The notes under the pieces are model-generated. The model was given only the letters and a program-made list of their open reading frames with translations. It was not told the origin of the DNA and made no database searches. The position numbers and the translations under genes were made by a program. A DNA stretch of 64,000 nt from Promethearchaeota archaeon (lineage in GTDB: Archaea; Asgardarchaeota; Lokiarchaeia; Sigyniarchaeales; Promethearchaeaceae): NCBI GenBank assembly GCA_016933055.1, contig JAFGBS010000009.1, positions 385,590 to 449,589 of the forward strand, in the 5' to 3' direction. Of the stretch, positions 27,414 to 35,323 are shown piece after piece (position 1 is the first letter of the stretch; every line of letters begins with the position of its first letter).

Positions 27414-27525
27414 TGTCGTTCCTCTAAGGCTTTACATATAGATGAAGTTTTTTCTCCTTAAAAGACCTTTTAAAAAATAAGGAGTTTATTTTTCATGTTT
27501 TCGTCTAGACAAAAATAAGCAAGAT

Positions 27526-27535
27526 AATTATAAAA
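27526..27535 (+). promoter_or_regulatory. TATA-like box of the rubrerythrin gene
   Basis: AATTATAAAA lies 26-35 nt before the GTG start at 27561, consistent with a leaderless message. Confidence 0.4.
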
Positions 27536-27560
27536 TGTACGTGCAAAACAGTGATTTATT

Positions 27561-28073
27561 GTGACAAAAACATCTGAAAATTTGATGACAGCTTTTGCTG
27601 GAGAAAGTCAAGCGAATCGAAAATACCTTGCCTATGCAGAAAAAGCAGAGAAGGATGGATTTCTGCAAATAGCAAAGGTTTTTCGAGCAGCTGCAGTTGC
27701 TGAATCAATCCATGCACAAAACCACTTCCGTACGGGTGGTCATGTAAACAATACGGTAGAAAACTTAATTGATGCGATTTCAGGGGAACACTACGAATTT
27801 ACTTCTATGTATCCTGATTTTTTAACTATGGCGATTCAAGAGGGCAATAAAAAAGCTGAAAAGAGTTTTCATTGGGCTAATGAAGTTGAAAAAATGCATC
27901 ATCGGCTGTATACAGAAGCACTCAGTGTAGCTAAATCTGAAAAAGATTTAGAAGAAAAGGAGATGTGGGTTTGCTCGATTTGTGGGGCCACCTTTGAAGG
28001 TAATCATGAAGATCTGGAAGAAATATGCCCTGTTTGCCAAACCAAGAAAGATAAATACATAAAAATTGATTAA
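27561..28073 (+). CDS. rbr: Rubrerythrin
   Basis: Non-haem di-iron peroxidase that reduces hydrogen peroxide with electrons from rubredoxin. The ferritin-like four-helix domain (residues 1-135) carries the ligand segments FAGESQANRKY, AAVAESIHAQNH and ANEVEKMHH. The C-terminal rubredoxin domain has CSICG and CPVC. The length of 170 fits. The start is GTG 27561. In this window it belongs functionally with superoxide reductase, the rubredoxin at 29173, the flavodiiron protein and the rubredoxin-reductase-like protein. A run of eight T residues at 28091 probably terminates it. Confidence 0.95.
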   Translation: MTKTSENLMTAFAGESQANRKYLAYAEKAEKDGFLQIAKVFRAAAVAESIHAQNHFRTGGHVNNTVENLIDAISGEHYEFTSMYPDFLTMAIQEGNKKAEKSFHWANEVEKMHHRLYTEALSVAKSEKDLEEKEMWVCSICGATFEGNHEDLEEICPVCQTKKDKYIKID

Positions 28074-28090
28074 AATCGACCGTTTTCTGG

Positions 28091-28098
28091 TTTTTTTT
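28091..28098 (+). terminator. T-tract terminator after rubrerythrin
   Basis: An uninterrupted run of eight T residues lies 17 nt past the stop codon. The next plus-strand gene is over 1 kb away, so termination here is sensible. Confidence 0.45.
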
Positions 28099-28104
28099 CT
28101 ATCT

Positions 28105-29010
28105 TTATATATATAATTGATTTTGATCCTTATGTGGGTGGTATGTAGATTGAATTTCACCTGCGCCTTGTATTTTATCTGTAATATGCTTAATGAAGAA
28201 ATCAATTGCAAATACAATGGACAAATATTTTTGTTTGAAATGCTCAAAATCCAGATCAGGTGGAATATCAGCTTCTGCCCAAATGCTTTTTCCCTCAGGA
28301 TCTAAAGAGTATGTGACGTCATTGAGGATAAAATTCGCTTTTAGTAATTCTACAAAAATCTGGCTAGCAACATGTGGTGCAACTTCGGTTAATTCCATTA
28401 TCGATGCCTTAACGATAAACCAATCACTACCAACTATTATATGGGATAAAAATTGATATGATTCATATTCAAAGGGTACAATAATGATACTTTTTTTAGG
28501 ATCAATGTTCATATCTTGAATCCCTAATTTCTCTAAATATACATGAGCTTTTGCCATATTCTTTCGAATTTTTCGGCGTTCTTCAGCATCAGTTAGTTTA
28601 TTATAATCTAGGGTGTCTTCATCTATAATATGATCCTCAATTGAGGATTCAAAGGTATATCCCCCATAACTATCTGCACTCCTTTGGTAGATCTCTTCTT
28701 TTTCCATCTTCTCTCGCATTTCAATTAGATCTCTTTTATAATCCTCCATAATTTCCATTTCTTCATCGGTTAGATAGTGTTTTTCTTCTTCTTCTTCTTC
28801 TTCGTTTTCAGTGGTTTCTCTTTCTTCTTCTGTCTTTTTCGATTCATTTGGTGGATCAATTAAACCTAATTCTTTTTTCTTTTTCTTCAACCATTCTGTA
28901 TAAGCTTTTGTCCTTTTTCCTCCCCAAATTGCTTTCTTTCCAGTATTCTGTTCATATAGTTCTTGGAAATCTTCTTCTGTATATTCTTTTGGCTTTTTTT
29001 TGGCTACCAA
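28105..29010 (-). CDS. Acidic coiled-coil protein with YbjN/type III secretion chaperone-like domain
   Basis: 301 residues. The first 150 are charged and probably disordered or coiled-coil, with a run of seven Glu near residue 73 and many KKK stretches. The C-terminal part (about residues 170-285) alternates strands and helices as in the YbjN/CesT chaperone fold: SHIIVGSDWFIVKASIMEL, then AEADIPPDLDFEHFKQKYLSIVFAID. This fold occurs in Asgard proteins of unknown role. The start is TTG 29010; the next Met is far inside. No catalytic motif is seen. The fold call is inference from pattern. Confidence 0.55.
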   Translation of the reverse strand: MVAKKKPKEYTEEDFQELYEQNTGKKAIWGGKRTKAYTEWLKKKKKELGLIDPPNESKKTEEERETTENEEEEEEEKHYLTDEEMEIMEDYKRDLIEMREKMEKEEIYQRSADSYGGYTFESSIEDHIIDEDTLDYNKLTDAEERRKIRKNMAKAHVYLEKLGIQDMNIDPKKSIIIVPFEYESYQFLSHIIVGSDWFIVKASIMELTEVAPHVASQIFVELLKANFILNDVTYSLDPEGKSIWAEADIPPDLDFEHFKQKYLSIVFAIDFFIKHITDKIQGAGEIQSTYHPHKDQNQLYI

Positions 29011-29172
29011 CCTAATTTACCACTTTTTTCTGTATAATTTTGGTATTGAGTATTAACATAAATGCTTTTTTATGAATCATGACCAAAGTCCTATCTATCT
29101 ATCTATCGTATATTTTGTGAGAAAACTTTTTTAATTTCTACATTAACTTTTATCTATCAATTTTAAAGTTGA

Positions 29173-29316
29173 ATGGTCGAAAAAATGGCAGCTACAAGAT
29201 GGTTGTGTCTGGTTTGTGGATGGGAAACGGAAGAAAAATACGAAGAATTACCCGATGATTTTGAGTGTCCATTATGCGGAGCTGGAAAAGAAGATTTCGA
29301 GCGAATAGAAGAATAA
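29173..29316 (+). CDS. rub: Rubredoxin
   Basis: A 47-residue single-iron electron carrier. The iron site is formed by CLVCG (Cys12 and Cys15) and CPLCG (Cys32 and Cys35). The aromatic and acidic core typical of the family is present (W10, W17, Y23, LPDDFECP). In anaerobes rubredoxin donates electrons to superoxide reductase, rubrerythrin and flavodiiron proteins, all encoded within 17 kb. ATG 29173 is chosen; Met5 is an alternative. The gene stands alone in a gap between two minus-strand genes. Confidence 0.93.
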   Translation: MVEKMAATRWLCLVCGWETEEKYEELPDDFECPLCGAGKEDFERIEE

Positions 29317-29332
29317 AAAACAATTTCAATTT

Positions 29333-29665
29333 TTATCTTTTTTCTTTATTGGGCAGAACCGATTTTAGGAGTCTGAGATATCGAATAGCTTCGCTTCGTT
29401 CTTCTGTATGTATGCCATGGAAGATTTTCTTTAGAATTCCTATTTTTTGGATACTGCTAAAATGAACATTTAAGAAATCATCCAGATTTTGTTCATTATT
29501 CATCCAAAAAATAGTGTTTTCAATTATAATACTGATTTTATTATTTTTATGCAACTCTAAGATCTTCCCAGAACATTCAACAATAGGAAGTTTATATCCT
29601 TGATTTGAAGGAAGTGGAGAAACATCATCAATAAATGAATGTAAACCAATTACTGTTTCTACCAT
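29333..29665 (-). CDS. Unknown small protein
   Basis: 110 residues from ATG 29665; no family recognised. The N-terminal half appears beta-rich (TVIGLHSFID, LPIVECSGKILEL, KISIIIENTIFWMN). The C-terminal half is helical and basic (HTEERSEAIRYLRLLKSVLPNKEK). It converges on the rubredoxin gene with 16 nt between stops. The acidic-to-basic organisation could mean a small nucleic-acid-associated or regulatory protein, but there is no direct evidence. Confidence 0.5.
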   Translation of the reverse strand: MVETVIGLHSFIDDVSPLPSNQGYKLPIVECSGKILELHKNNKISIIIENTIFWMNNEQNLDDFLNVHFSSIQKIGILKKIFHGIHTEERSEAIRYLRLLKSVLPNKEKR

Positions 29666-29806
29666 AATTTTTCACTCCATTAGCTTGTAGTTATAAAAAA
29701 AGAATACCATATAAAAAGCGCATGTGTGCGTACAGATTAAATCTAATATATCTACTGTATTCATTTATCTGGGTTTTTTAAAATAAAAATAAAATGGGAA
29801 AAAACT

Positions 29807-30118
29807 TCAATGTAGATGGTCTTCAATTTCTAATAATTTATTTATGGTGTAGAATCGTTTAAAATCCATCAAATCTTCTCCAAAATAATATTCTCCCGTT
29901 TCCGCCAAACGAATTGCAGGTAAATCTGAGTAGCATTCTTCTATATTACAGAATTTTTTAGCAAACTTGGGATCCTGTAGTAAACGTTTAACTACAGCTT
30001 CATCTTCTACATTCCATACCTCAAATTCACCAACTTTTGACTGAAGATACTTAGATACGAATTCACAATTTTTGCAGCCCGGTTTAATTAGTAAAGCAAA
30101 TTTTTTCAGATTATTCAC
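29807..30118 (-). CDS. Thioredoxin-fold (glutaredoxin-like) protein
   Basis: 103 residues. The redox motif PGCKNCEF lies at residues 13-20, right after the first strand, as in glutaredoxin or NrdH. DLPAIRL (about 65-71) supplies the cis-proline loop. The active-site sequence CKNC is not one of the classical CGPC/CPYC types, so redox potential and partner are open. Extra cysteines FCNIEEC (about 56-62) follow. The start is GTG 30118. It may serve the oxygen-defence proteins encoded on either side, but no operon supports this. Confidence 0.7.
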   Translation of the reverse strand: MNNLKKFALLIKPGCKNCEFVSKYLQSKVGEFEVWNVEDEAVVKRLLQDPKFAKKFCNIEECYSDLPAIRLAETGEYYFGEDLMDFKRFYTINKLLEIEDHLH

Positions 30119-30616
30119 CCACTTTTTGTTTCAAACATACTATATTTAAAAACGTTTCAATAAATCACTAATATGAAATAGTGTGTTTTTTGACATAAAT
30201 CCAACTATTCATTTTTCAAATTAGTTCCATATTACTGATTATATGATATAACTTTTATTGATTTTTGATTACATTTTATAATAGTTAATTAATAGCCGTG
30301 TCATTTTCCACTGGATTAGGAATATGATCTAGTTTATTCTAGTGAACTAGATGTTCTGGTTCATAGTGCCGTTACCTATCCTATCGGATAGTCAAACTAT
30401 ACAACAGCCTATCACCATGGTTTTATGAATTTTTACAGTGATTGGTAGCATAATAGCGGCTTATACTCTATTTAGTTTTCAACTTTCCAATTCAGTTAAA
30501 TTTTATGATATAATTAAGTGTTTGGGGCATCTGCTTGACCGAATCGATCGATTAAATGTCGAATACTCAAAGAAAAATAACAAAAAGTGTTTGAAATTAC
30601 TATTACGATAAGATAA
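30119..30616. other. Intergenic region with several palindromes, no gene recognised
   Basis: About 500 AT-rich bases without a credible reading frame. Palindromes are ATCTAGTT/AACTAGAT (30327-30352), CTATCC/GGATAG (30376-30391) and AATCGATCGATT (30542-30553). It lies beyond the stop of the acyl-CoA dehydrogenase and before the GTG of the thioredoxin-like gene. Confidence 0.6.
30327..30391. repeat. Two adjacent inverted repeats
   Basis: ATCTAGTT at 30327-30334 pairs with AACTAGAT at 30345-30352 (10-nt loop). CTATCC at 30376-30381 pairs with GGATAG at 30386-30391 (4-nt loop). Either could be a protein-binding site or a small structured RNA; no promoter-like element fixes a direction. Confidence 0.45.
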
Positions 30617-31957
30617 TTATTTGGGCCAGACTTTTTTGAAGGCAGTTTTAGGGAAAAAACAGTATGGACAATGATCTGGAGGCTCTTCTCCATAATGTAC
30701 ATAGCCACAGATCCTACATCTCCACGCAGTTTGCTCTTTCATTCCCTCACGTGCAGCCTGTTCTGCATTGTCTGCTTTTAGCCTTGGGAGTTCATCCAAT
30801 GGAGGCATAACCGGTTTCATCTTAGATAAGTAGCGATACACTACCAACCTTTGAACTTCTGATGTCCCTTCATATATAGTTAATACCCGAATGTCTCGCA
30901 GTAATTTCTCAATGGGATAAAATCTAGTATAACCATACCCGCCAAAAATCTGCAACGCATCATTGAGAACTTGTTGAGCGACTTCAGTAGTGTAAAATTT
31001 CGTGATTGACGCTGATAAGGTATTATCCATGCCTCGATCAGCCTCCCATGCAGATTTCCAGATCATGAGGCGTGAGGCTTCGATTTTTTGATACATTTCT
31101 GCTATTTTGAACTGAATCGCTTGAAATTCCGATAGTTTCATCGTAAAAGCTCTTCTTTTATTTGCATAATCCATAGCGAATTCCATAGCAGATCTGGCAG
31201 CACCAACTGCAAAAGAACCAATAATGGGTCTAGTTGATGAAAATGTTTTCATTGCTAATAAAAATCCTGTACCTGGAATTGCAATCACGTTTTTTGCAGG
31301 AACATGCACATTATCGAAATGCACCGCCGTTGTACTAGATACTCTTTGACCAAGTTTTGGTATATGCTCCCCCACTGTTATTCCATCCCAATCCATCTCC
31401 ACAAAGAAAGCACATAAACCTTTATGTCGTAATTTCGGATCTACAGTAGCAAAGATACTAGCATAATCTGCATATCCACCATTCGTCACCCAATATTTCG
31501 TTCCGTTTAAGATGTAGTCTTCACCATTTTTTTCCGCCTTGCAACGAATACCCGCAACATCCGATCCCATACCGGGTTCACTTGTTGCAAAAGACACAAT
31601 CTTAGGTTCTCTCACACAAGCAGAAAGATACTTTTCTTTCGCCCCCTCATTTCCTGATAAGATCAAAGGTTCTTGTCCAAGGGAATTACCAAATATTGAT
31701 GTTCCCATTGCAGGACATGCTGCAGCAACCTCTTCTACAACTATTGATGCATCTAATAAATTATAGCCATGACCGCCATACTCTTTTGGAATACCCAAAT
31801 TATTCAATCCAGCAGCATGTGCTTTTTGTAATAAGAATTTTGGTGGAACGTCCATCTCATCGAAATAATTCACAACGGGGAGAATTTCATCTAAAGCAAA
31901 TTTACGAGCTTTCTTTTGAAGTTTTTTTTGTTCTAAGGAAAGTGTGAAATCTATCAT
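30617..31957 (-). CDS. Acyl-CoA dehydrogenase with C-terminal rubredoxin domain
   Basis: Residues 1-385 are a complete acyl-CoA dehydrogenase: SEPGMGSD and YWVTNGGYAD flavin-side motifs, RRAFTMKLSEFQ, LQIFGGYGYTR, and IYEGTSEVQ with the catalytic Glu. It would oxidise acyl-CoA using FAD. Residues 405-446 add a rubredoxin-like iron site, CRICGY and CPYC. The fusion suggests that reducing equivalents leave through iron to rubredoxin-linked acceptors rather than through electron-transfer flavoprotein. Chain length of the substrate is not predictable. The ATG is at 31957. Confidence 0.92.
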   Translation of the reverse strand: MIDFTLSLEQKKLQKKARKFALDEILPVVNYFDEMDVPPKFLLQKAHAAGLNNLGIPKEYGGHGYNLLDASIVVEEVAAACPAMGTSIFGNSLGQEPLILSGNEGAKEKYLSACVREPKIVSFATSEPGMGSDVAGIRCKAEKNGEDYILNGTKYWVTNGGYADYASIFATVDPKLRHKGLCAFFVEMDWDGITVGEHIPKLGQRVSSTTAVHFDNVHVPAKNVIAIPGTGFLLAMKTFSSTRPIIGSFAVGAARSAMEFAMDYANKRRAFTMKLSEFQAIQFKIAEMYQKIEASRLMIWKSAWEADRGMDNTLSASITKFYTTEVAQQVLNDALQIFGGYGYTRFYPIEKLLRDIRVLTIYEGTSEVQRLVVYRYLSKMKPVMPPLDELPRLKADNAEQAAREGMKEQTAWRCRICGYVHYGEEPPDHCPYCFFPKTAFKKVWPK

Positions 31958-32177
31958 TTTTTAACCAACATTTTTATGATAATCCTAAATTGAAAAAATC
32001 AAATATGAGTTTTCTGATCCGAATTACTTATAAAAAAAAAGGTAATTTAAACTCGTTAAACTGAATAAGAATTTCGTATAATCTTAATAGTAACCAATAA
32101 TTTTTATGATTACAGAAAATTAATGCATCTGATGATTTCAGTAACCGCAAATGCTTTAAAGAGCCAAAGCAAAGCAA

Positions 32178-32186
32178 CTTTATAGA
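32178..32186 (+). promoter_or_regulatory. TATA-like box of the FKBP gene
   Basis: CTTTATAGA lies 23-31 nt before the ATG at 32209. A second candidate, TTTAAA at 32155-32160, is preceded by a purine-rich BRE-like stretch. Confidence 0.3.
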
Positions 32187-32208
32187 ATTAGTAACAAGTG
32201 ATAGAATA

Positions 32209-32658
32209 ATGGCACCAATTAAATTAGGGGATACAGTTACAGTTCACTATCGTGGAACTCTGGATAATGGGGATAAATTTGCTGATTCCGAAGAACAAGG
32301 TCCTATCGAATTTGTGGTGGGAGATCATCTCGTCATTTTTGAAAATGCTGTCATTGGAAAAGAAATTGGAGAAGATTTTACGATTATGATTTCTGCTGAA
32401 GACGCCTATGGGGAGTATGATGAAGAAAATCAGCAAGAATTCGAAAAAGCCGAATTAGATCTCGATAAATATGAAGTTGGTATGCAATTAGCATTCCAAC
32501 AGGGTTGCGACGAGGAAGATCCAGAAGAATGTGACCAAATTCATGAAATTGTAGGGGAGATCGTAGAAGTCAAGAAAGATTCCGTCATAATTGACTTCAA
32601 TCACCCGCTAGCTGGCCAGAATTTGAATTTTTGGATAAAAATTGAGGATGTAAAATAA
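32209..32658 (+). CDS. SlyD-like FKBP-type peptidyl-prolyl isomerase
   Basis: Cytoplasmic prolyl isomerase and chaperone of 149 residues. The FKBP core begins GDTVTVHYRGTLDNGDKFADS and includes FVVGDHLVIFENAVIGKEIGE and AEDAYGEYDEE. A flap (insert-in-flap) segment follows (about 80-125), then DFNHPLAGQNL, the SlyD closing motif. The flap holds an acidic Cys-containing loop, GCDEEDPEECDQIH, that could bind metal. Archaeal FKBPs of this type assist protein folding. It is monocistronic and converges on the flavodiiron gene. Confidence 0.92.
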   Translation: MAPIKLGDTVTVHYRGTLDNGDKFADSEEQGPIEFVVGDHLVIFENAVIGKEIGEDFTIMISAEDAYGEYDEENQQEFEKAELDLDKYEVGMQLAFQQGCDEEDPEECDQIHEIVGEIVEVKKDSVIIDFNHPLAGQNLNFWIKIEDVK

Positions 32659-32669
32659 AAAAATTGGGA

Positions 32670-33905
32670 TTATGAGATTAATTTTTTAGGTATCTCTTTG
32701 ATACTTCGTGCAAATTCTGCAGCTTTTTCTTCTGCTATTCTTAAATCTTCATTAGTTGGTCCCCCTTGAAATTCTAGAATTGAATCAACATCCCAGTTTA
32801 GATTTTTGATACGTTCTTCAAAGCCTTTTTCCGCTCCCCCAACCCAACCATAGGAACCAAATCGCATGACTTTTTTGTGCTTGAATCTTTTTAGTTTCAT
32901 TAAATCCAAAACATAAGCCATAGGCGGAAATACAGAATATTCATAGGTAGGCATTCCAATCACAATACCTGCTGATCTCCAGGCAGACGCAAGAACATTT
33001 GACACATGCGTCTCTGGTACTTTATGAATAGTAACTTTAACCCCCTCCTTGGCAATTCCTCTAAGGATAGCTCTGAGCATCACTTCCGTATTACTGTACA
33101 TGGATCCCCAAATAACGGTGATCTCGGGCTCTCCATAATCATTTGCGTAATTTGCATATCGTTGATACCGTTCAATGATTTCCATTGGATTTCTCCAGAT
33201 TAGACCATGGGATGGAGCAATGATTTTAATTTTATCTAATAAACTGCCCAGTTTATCAATAGCTTTAAGTACAAATGCAGAGAAAGCTGCGACAATGTTC
33301 GCATAGTAACGTAGTGTTTCGCCCTCAAAGAATGCTATATCTTCCTTGGGAATCTCGTCTGCGAATATAGTACCTTTGAATGCTCCAAAAGAACCAAAGG
33401 CATCACAACTAAATAAGACTCCGGTAGATTCTTCAAAAGTTACCATAGTTTCCGGCCAGTGCACATTGGGAATATCGTAGAAGTGTAATATTTTCCCCTT
33501 CCCTAAATCGAGGGTATCCCCATCTCCCACTCCCCGAATATTTTCTGAGATATGATAAAATGCCTCTACTAATTTGACTCCTTTTTTACTAGTGATAATT
33601 TCCGCGTTAGGGCAGTATTTGTGAAGTACAGGAAGAAATCCCGTATGATCTGGTTCTAAATGATTTAAAATTATATAATCAATATGTTCAGGTTCAATCC
33701 CTACACTCTTAAACTGTTGATTCAGACTAGCAGAAGATCCTCCTCCGCTCGATTTCACTATATCAATGATTGCGGTTTTATCTCCTCGAACAATGTAGGA
33801 ATTGATTGTAACTCCATCTGGAATTGGCCAGATTCCTTCAAACAAATCGTTCGTATAATCATTAACACCTGTCCAATAAACTTCCTCAGCTATTTTTTGT
33901 GCCAT
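32670..33905 (-). CDS. fprA: Flavodiiron protein (A-type flavoprotein)
   Basis: Reduces oxygen to water, or nitric oxide, at a di-iron site. The metallo-beta-lactamase-like domain carries HLEPDH (His82, Glu84, Asp86, His87), the later FSCDAFGSFG ligand region and HGLIWR. The C-terminal flavodoxin domain (from about residue 255) begins VIWGSMYSNTE for FMN. In F420-containing archaea this family can be an F420H2 oxidase; in others rubredoxin supplies electrons. Both are possible here. It is divergent from the rubredoxin-reductase-like gene across 122 bp, which suggests shared control. Confidence 0.95.
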   Translation of the reverse strand: MAQKIAEEVYWTGVNDYTNDLFEGIWPIPDGVTINSYIVRGDKTAIIDIVKSSGGGSSASLNQQFKSVGIEPEHIDYIILNHLEPDHTGFLPVLHKYCPNAEIITSKKGVKLVEAFYHISENIRGVGDGDTLDLGKGKILHFYDIPNVHWPETMVTFEESTGVLFSCDAFGSFGAFKGTIFADEIPKEDIAFFEGETLRYYANIVAAFSAFVLKAIDKLGSLLDKIKIIAPSHGLIWRNPMEIIERYQRYANYANDYGEPEITVIWGSMYSNTEVMLRAILRGIAKEGVKVTIHKVPETHVSNVLASAWRSAGIVIGMPTYEYSVFPPMAYVLDLMKLKRFKHKKVMRFGSYGWVGGAEKGFEERIKNLNWDVDSILEFQGGPTNEDLRIAEEKAAEFARSIKEIPKKLIS

Positions 33906-34027
33906 ATATTTTCACTCTCATCATAAATACTTTATATTTTCCAATTTAGTAGATAAGTTTAAAATTTTTATATTTATCAAAATAAGCGAGAATTGTCATA
34001 ATTCGTTCTAGAATAGGTTTTGTATCC

Positions 34028-35224
34028 ATGAAAGTAATTATCGTGGGAAATGGAGTCGCTGGACAGACCTTGGCTGAAACCATCCGACGTAATAACAAAG
34101 AGATGGATATTACCCTCTTTACTGAGGAAAGTCATCCTTATTATTCACGGATTCTTTTACCCCATTTTGTTGCTGGGAACCGTACATTAGAAAATTTATA
34201 CGTACGGAAAAAAGAATGGTATAGTGATCAAAGTATTCGATTCATTAATGCTACTAAAATCACTAAAATTGACTTAGGAGAGAAAAAAATCTCGAGTGCG
34301 GAAGGTGATTCGTTTCCATATGATAAGCTTGTTCTATCAGTAGGTAGTTCCCCCCGTAAACTTGATTTCGGAAATCCTAATGTAAATCTACAAGGGAATT
34401 TTGCTTTACGTTCAATATCCGATGCTGAACAAATCCAACACTATGCAAAAAAGAAGCCGGTTAAACGGGCATTTATCGTTGGAGGAGGACTTTTAGGGAT
34501 TGAACTAGGATTTCATTTGAGAAAGATGGTAGATCAAGTACAAATTTGTGAGATTGCCCCTTATCTACTTCCTCGTCAGTTAGATAGGGAAACGTCAAAA
34601 ATCCTGCAGACATATTTGGAAGACCAAGGATTGCAATTTATTCTTGGGGATTCCGTTGAGAAAATTTTGGGGAACAACTCGTTGGAGGCTATTAGATTGC
34701 AGAGTGGTAAAGAAATAGAAACTGATATGATTCTCCAACAGCTCGGAATTATTCCTAACACGGAATTGGCACAAGAAAGTAGATTAAATTCACAAAAAGG
34801 AATTATTGTGAATGAATTCATGCAAACGTCAGATCGTGATGTTTATGCGGCAGGAGATTGTATTCAATTTGAAGATAAGATTTGGGGTATCATTCCTGCA
34901 AGTATCGAACAAGCAAAACAAGCTGCAGCACACATTCTTAATGAGAATCCCGAACCTTATACTCCATCAATATGGAATACTCGTCTAAAAGTCGCTGGGA
35001 TTGATCTCACTTGCATTGGACTTTCATCACCAGAAGCAGAAGAAGGAGCAACTCTTTATGAATATCGAAGACAGGATACCTATACATGTCGTAAGGTCAT
35101 TATTCGGGATAATGTTCTCACTAATGCTATCCTCCTAGGACCCGGGGCAGACTCGAAATTCTTTCTGAAAAAAGCAGGGAAAGAAGTTGATCCTCAAGAA
35201 GTAAAAGAAAAAGTCAAAGAATAA
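34028..35224 (+). CDS. FAD-dependent NADH:rubredoxin-type oxidoreductase
   Basis: 398 residues of the pyridine nucleotide-disulfide family. The FAD-binding GNGVAGQT (about residue 7), a second Rossmann GGGLLGIELG (about 153) for NAD(P)H, and the C-terminal YAAGDC FAD motif (about 273) are all visible. There is no redox-active CxxC pair, as in rubredoxin reductases and nitrite reductase-type reductases. Its divergent arrangement with a flavodiiron protein and the presence of rubredoxin at 29173 support an NADH-to-rubredoxin role in oxygen removal. Substrate specificity remains inference. Confidence 0.85.
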   Translation: MKVIIVGNGVAGQTLAETIRRNNKEMDITLFTEESHPYYSRILLPHFVAGNRTLENLYVRKKEWYSDQSIRFINATKITKIDLGEKKISSAEGDSFPYDKLVLSVGSSPRKLDFGNPNVNLQGNFALRSISDAEQIQHYAKKKPVKRAFIVGGGLLGIELGFHLRKMVDQVQICEIAPYLLPRQLDRETSKILQTYLEDQGLQFILGDSVEKILGNNSLEAIRLQSGKEIETDMILQQLGIIPNTELAQESRLNSQKGIIVNEFMQTSDRDVYAAGDCIQFEDKIWGIIPASIEQAKQAAAHILNENPEPYTPSIWNTRLKVAGIDLTCIGLSSPEAEEGATLYEYRRQDTYTCRKVIIRDNVLTNAILLGPGADSKFFLKKAGKEVDPQEVKEKVKE

Positions 35225-35323
35225 GACAACTTCTTAGGAAATTTATTCAAATAGTTGGAACAAAGTTATAAAAAGACAAAGATCCCTCTATTTACTAACT
35301 ACATTTTAGTGAGGAATACTATA

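Noticed and set aside
28787-28807. TTC triplet run that looked like a repeat element
   Set aside because: It encodes the poly-Glu stretch of the acidic coiled-coil protein on the minus strand.
29091-29106. Four tandem CTAT units upstream of rubredoxin
   Set aside because: Too short and simple to be more than a chance microsatellite; no matching array elsewhere in the window.
30514-30708. 64-codon minus-strand frame overlapping the end of the acyl-CoA dehydrogenase gene
   Set aside because: It overlaps the conserved rubredoxin-domain codons in another frame and shows no family features.
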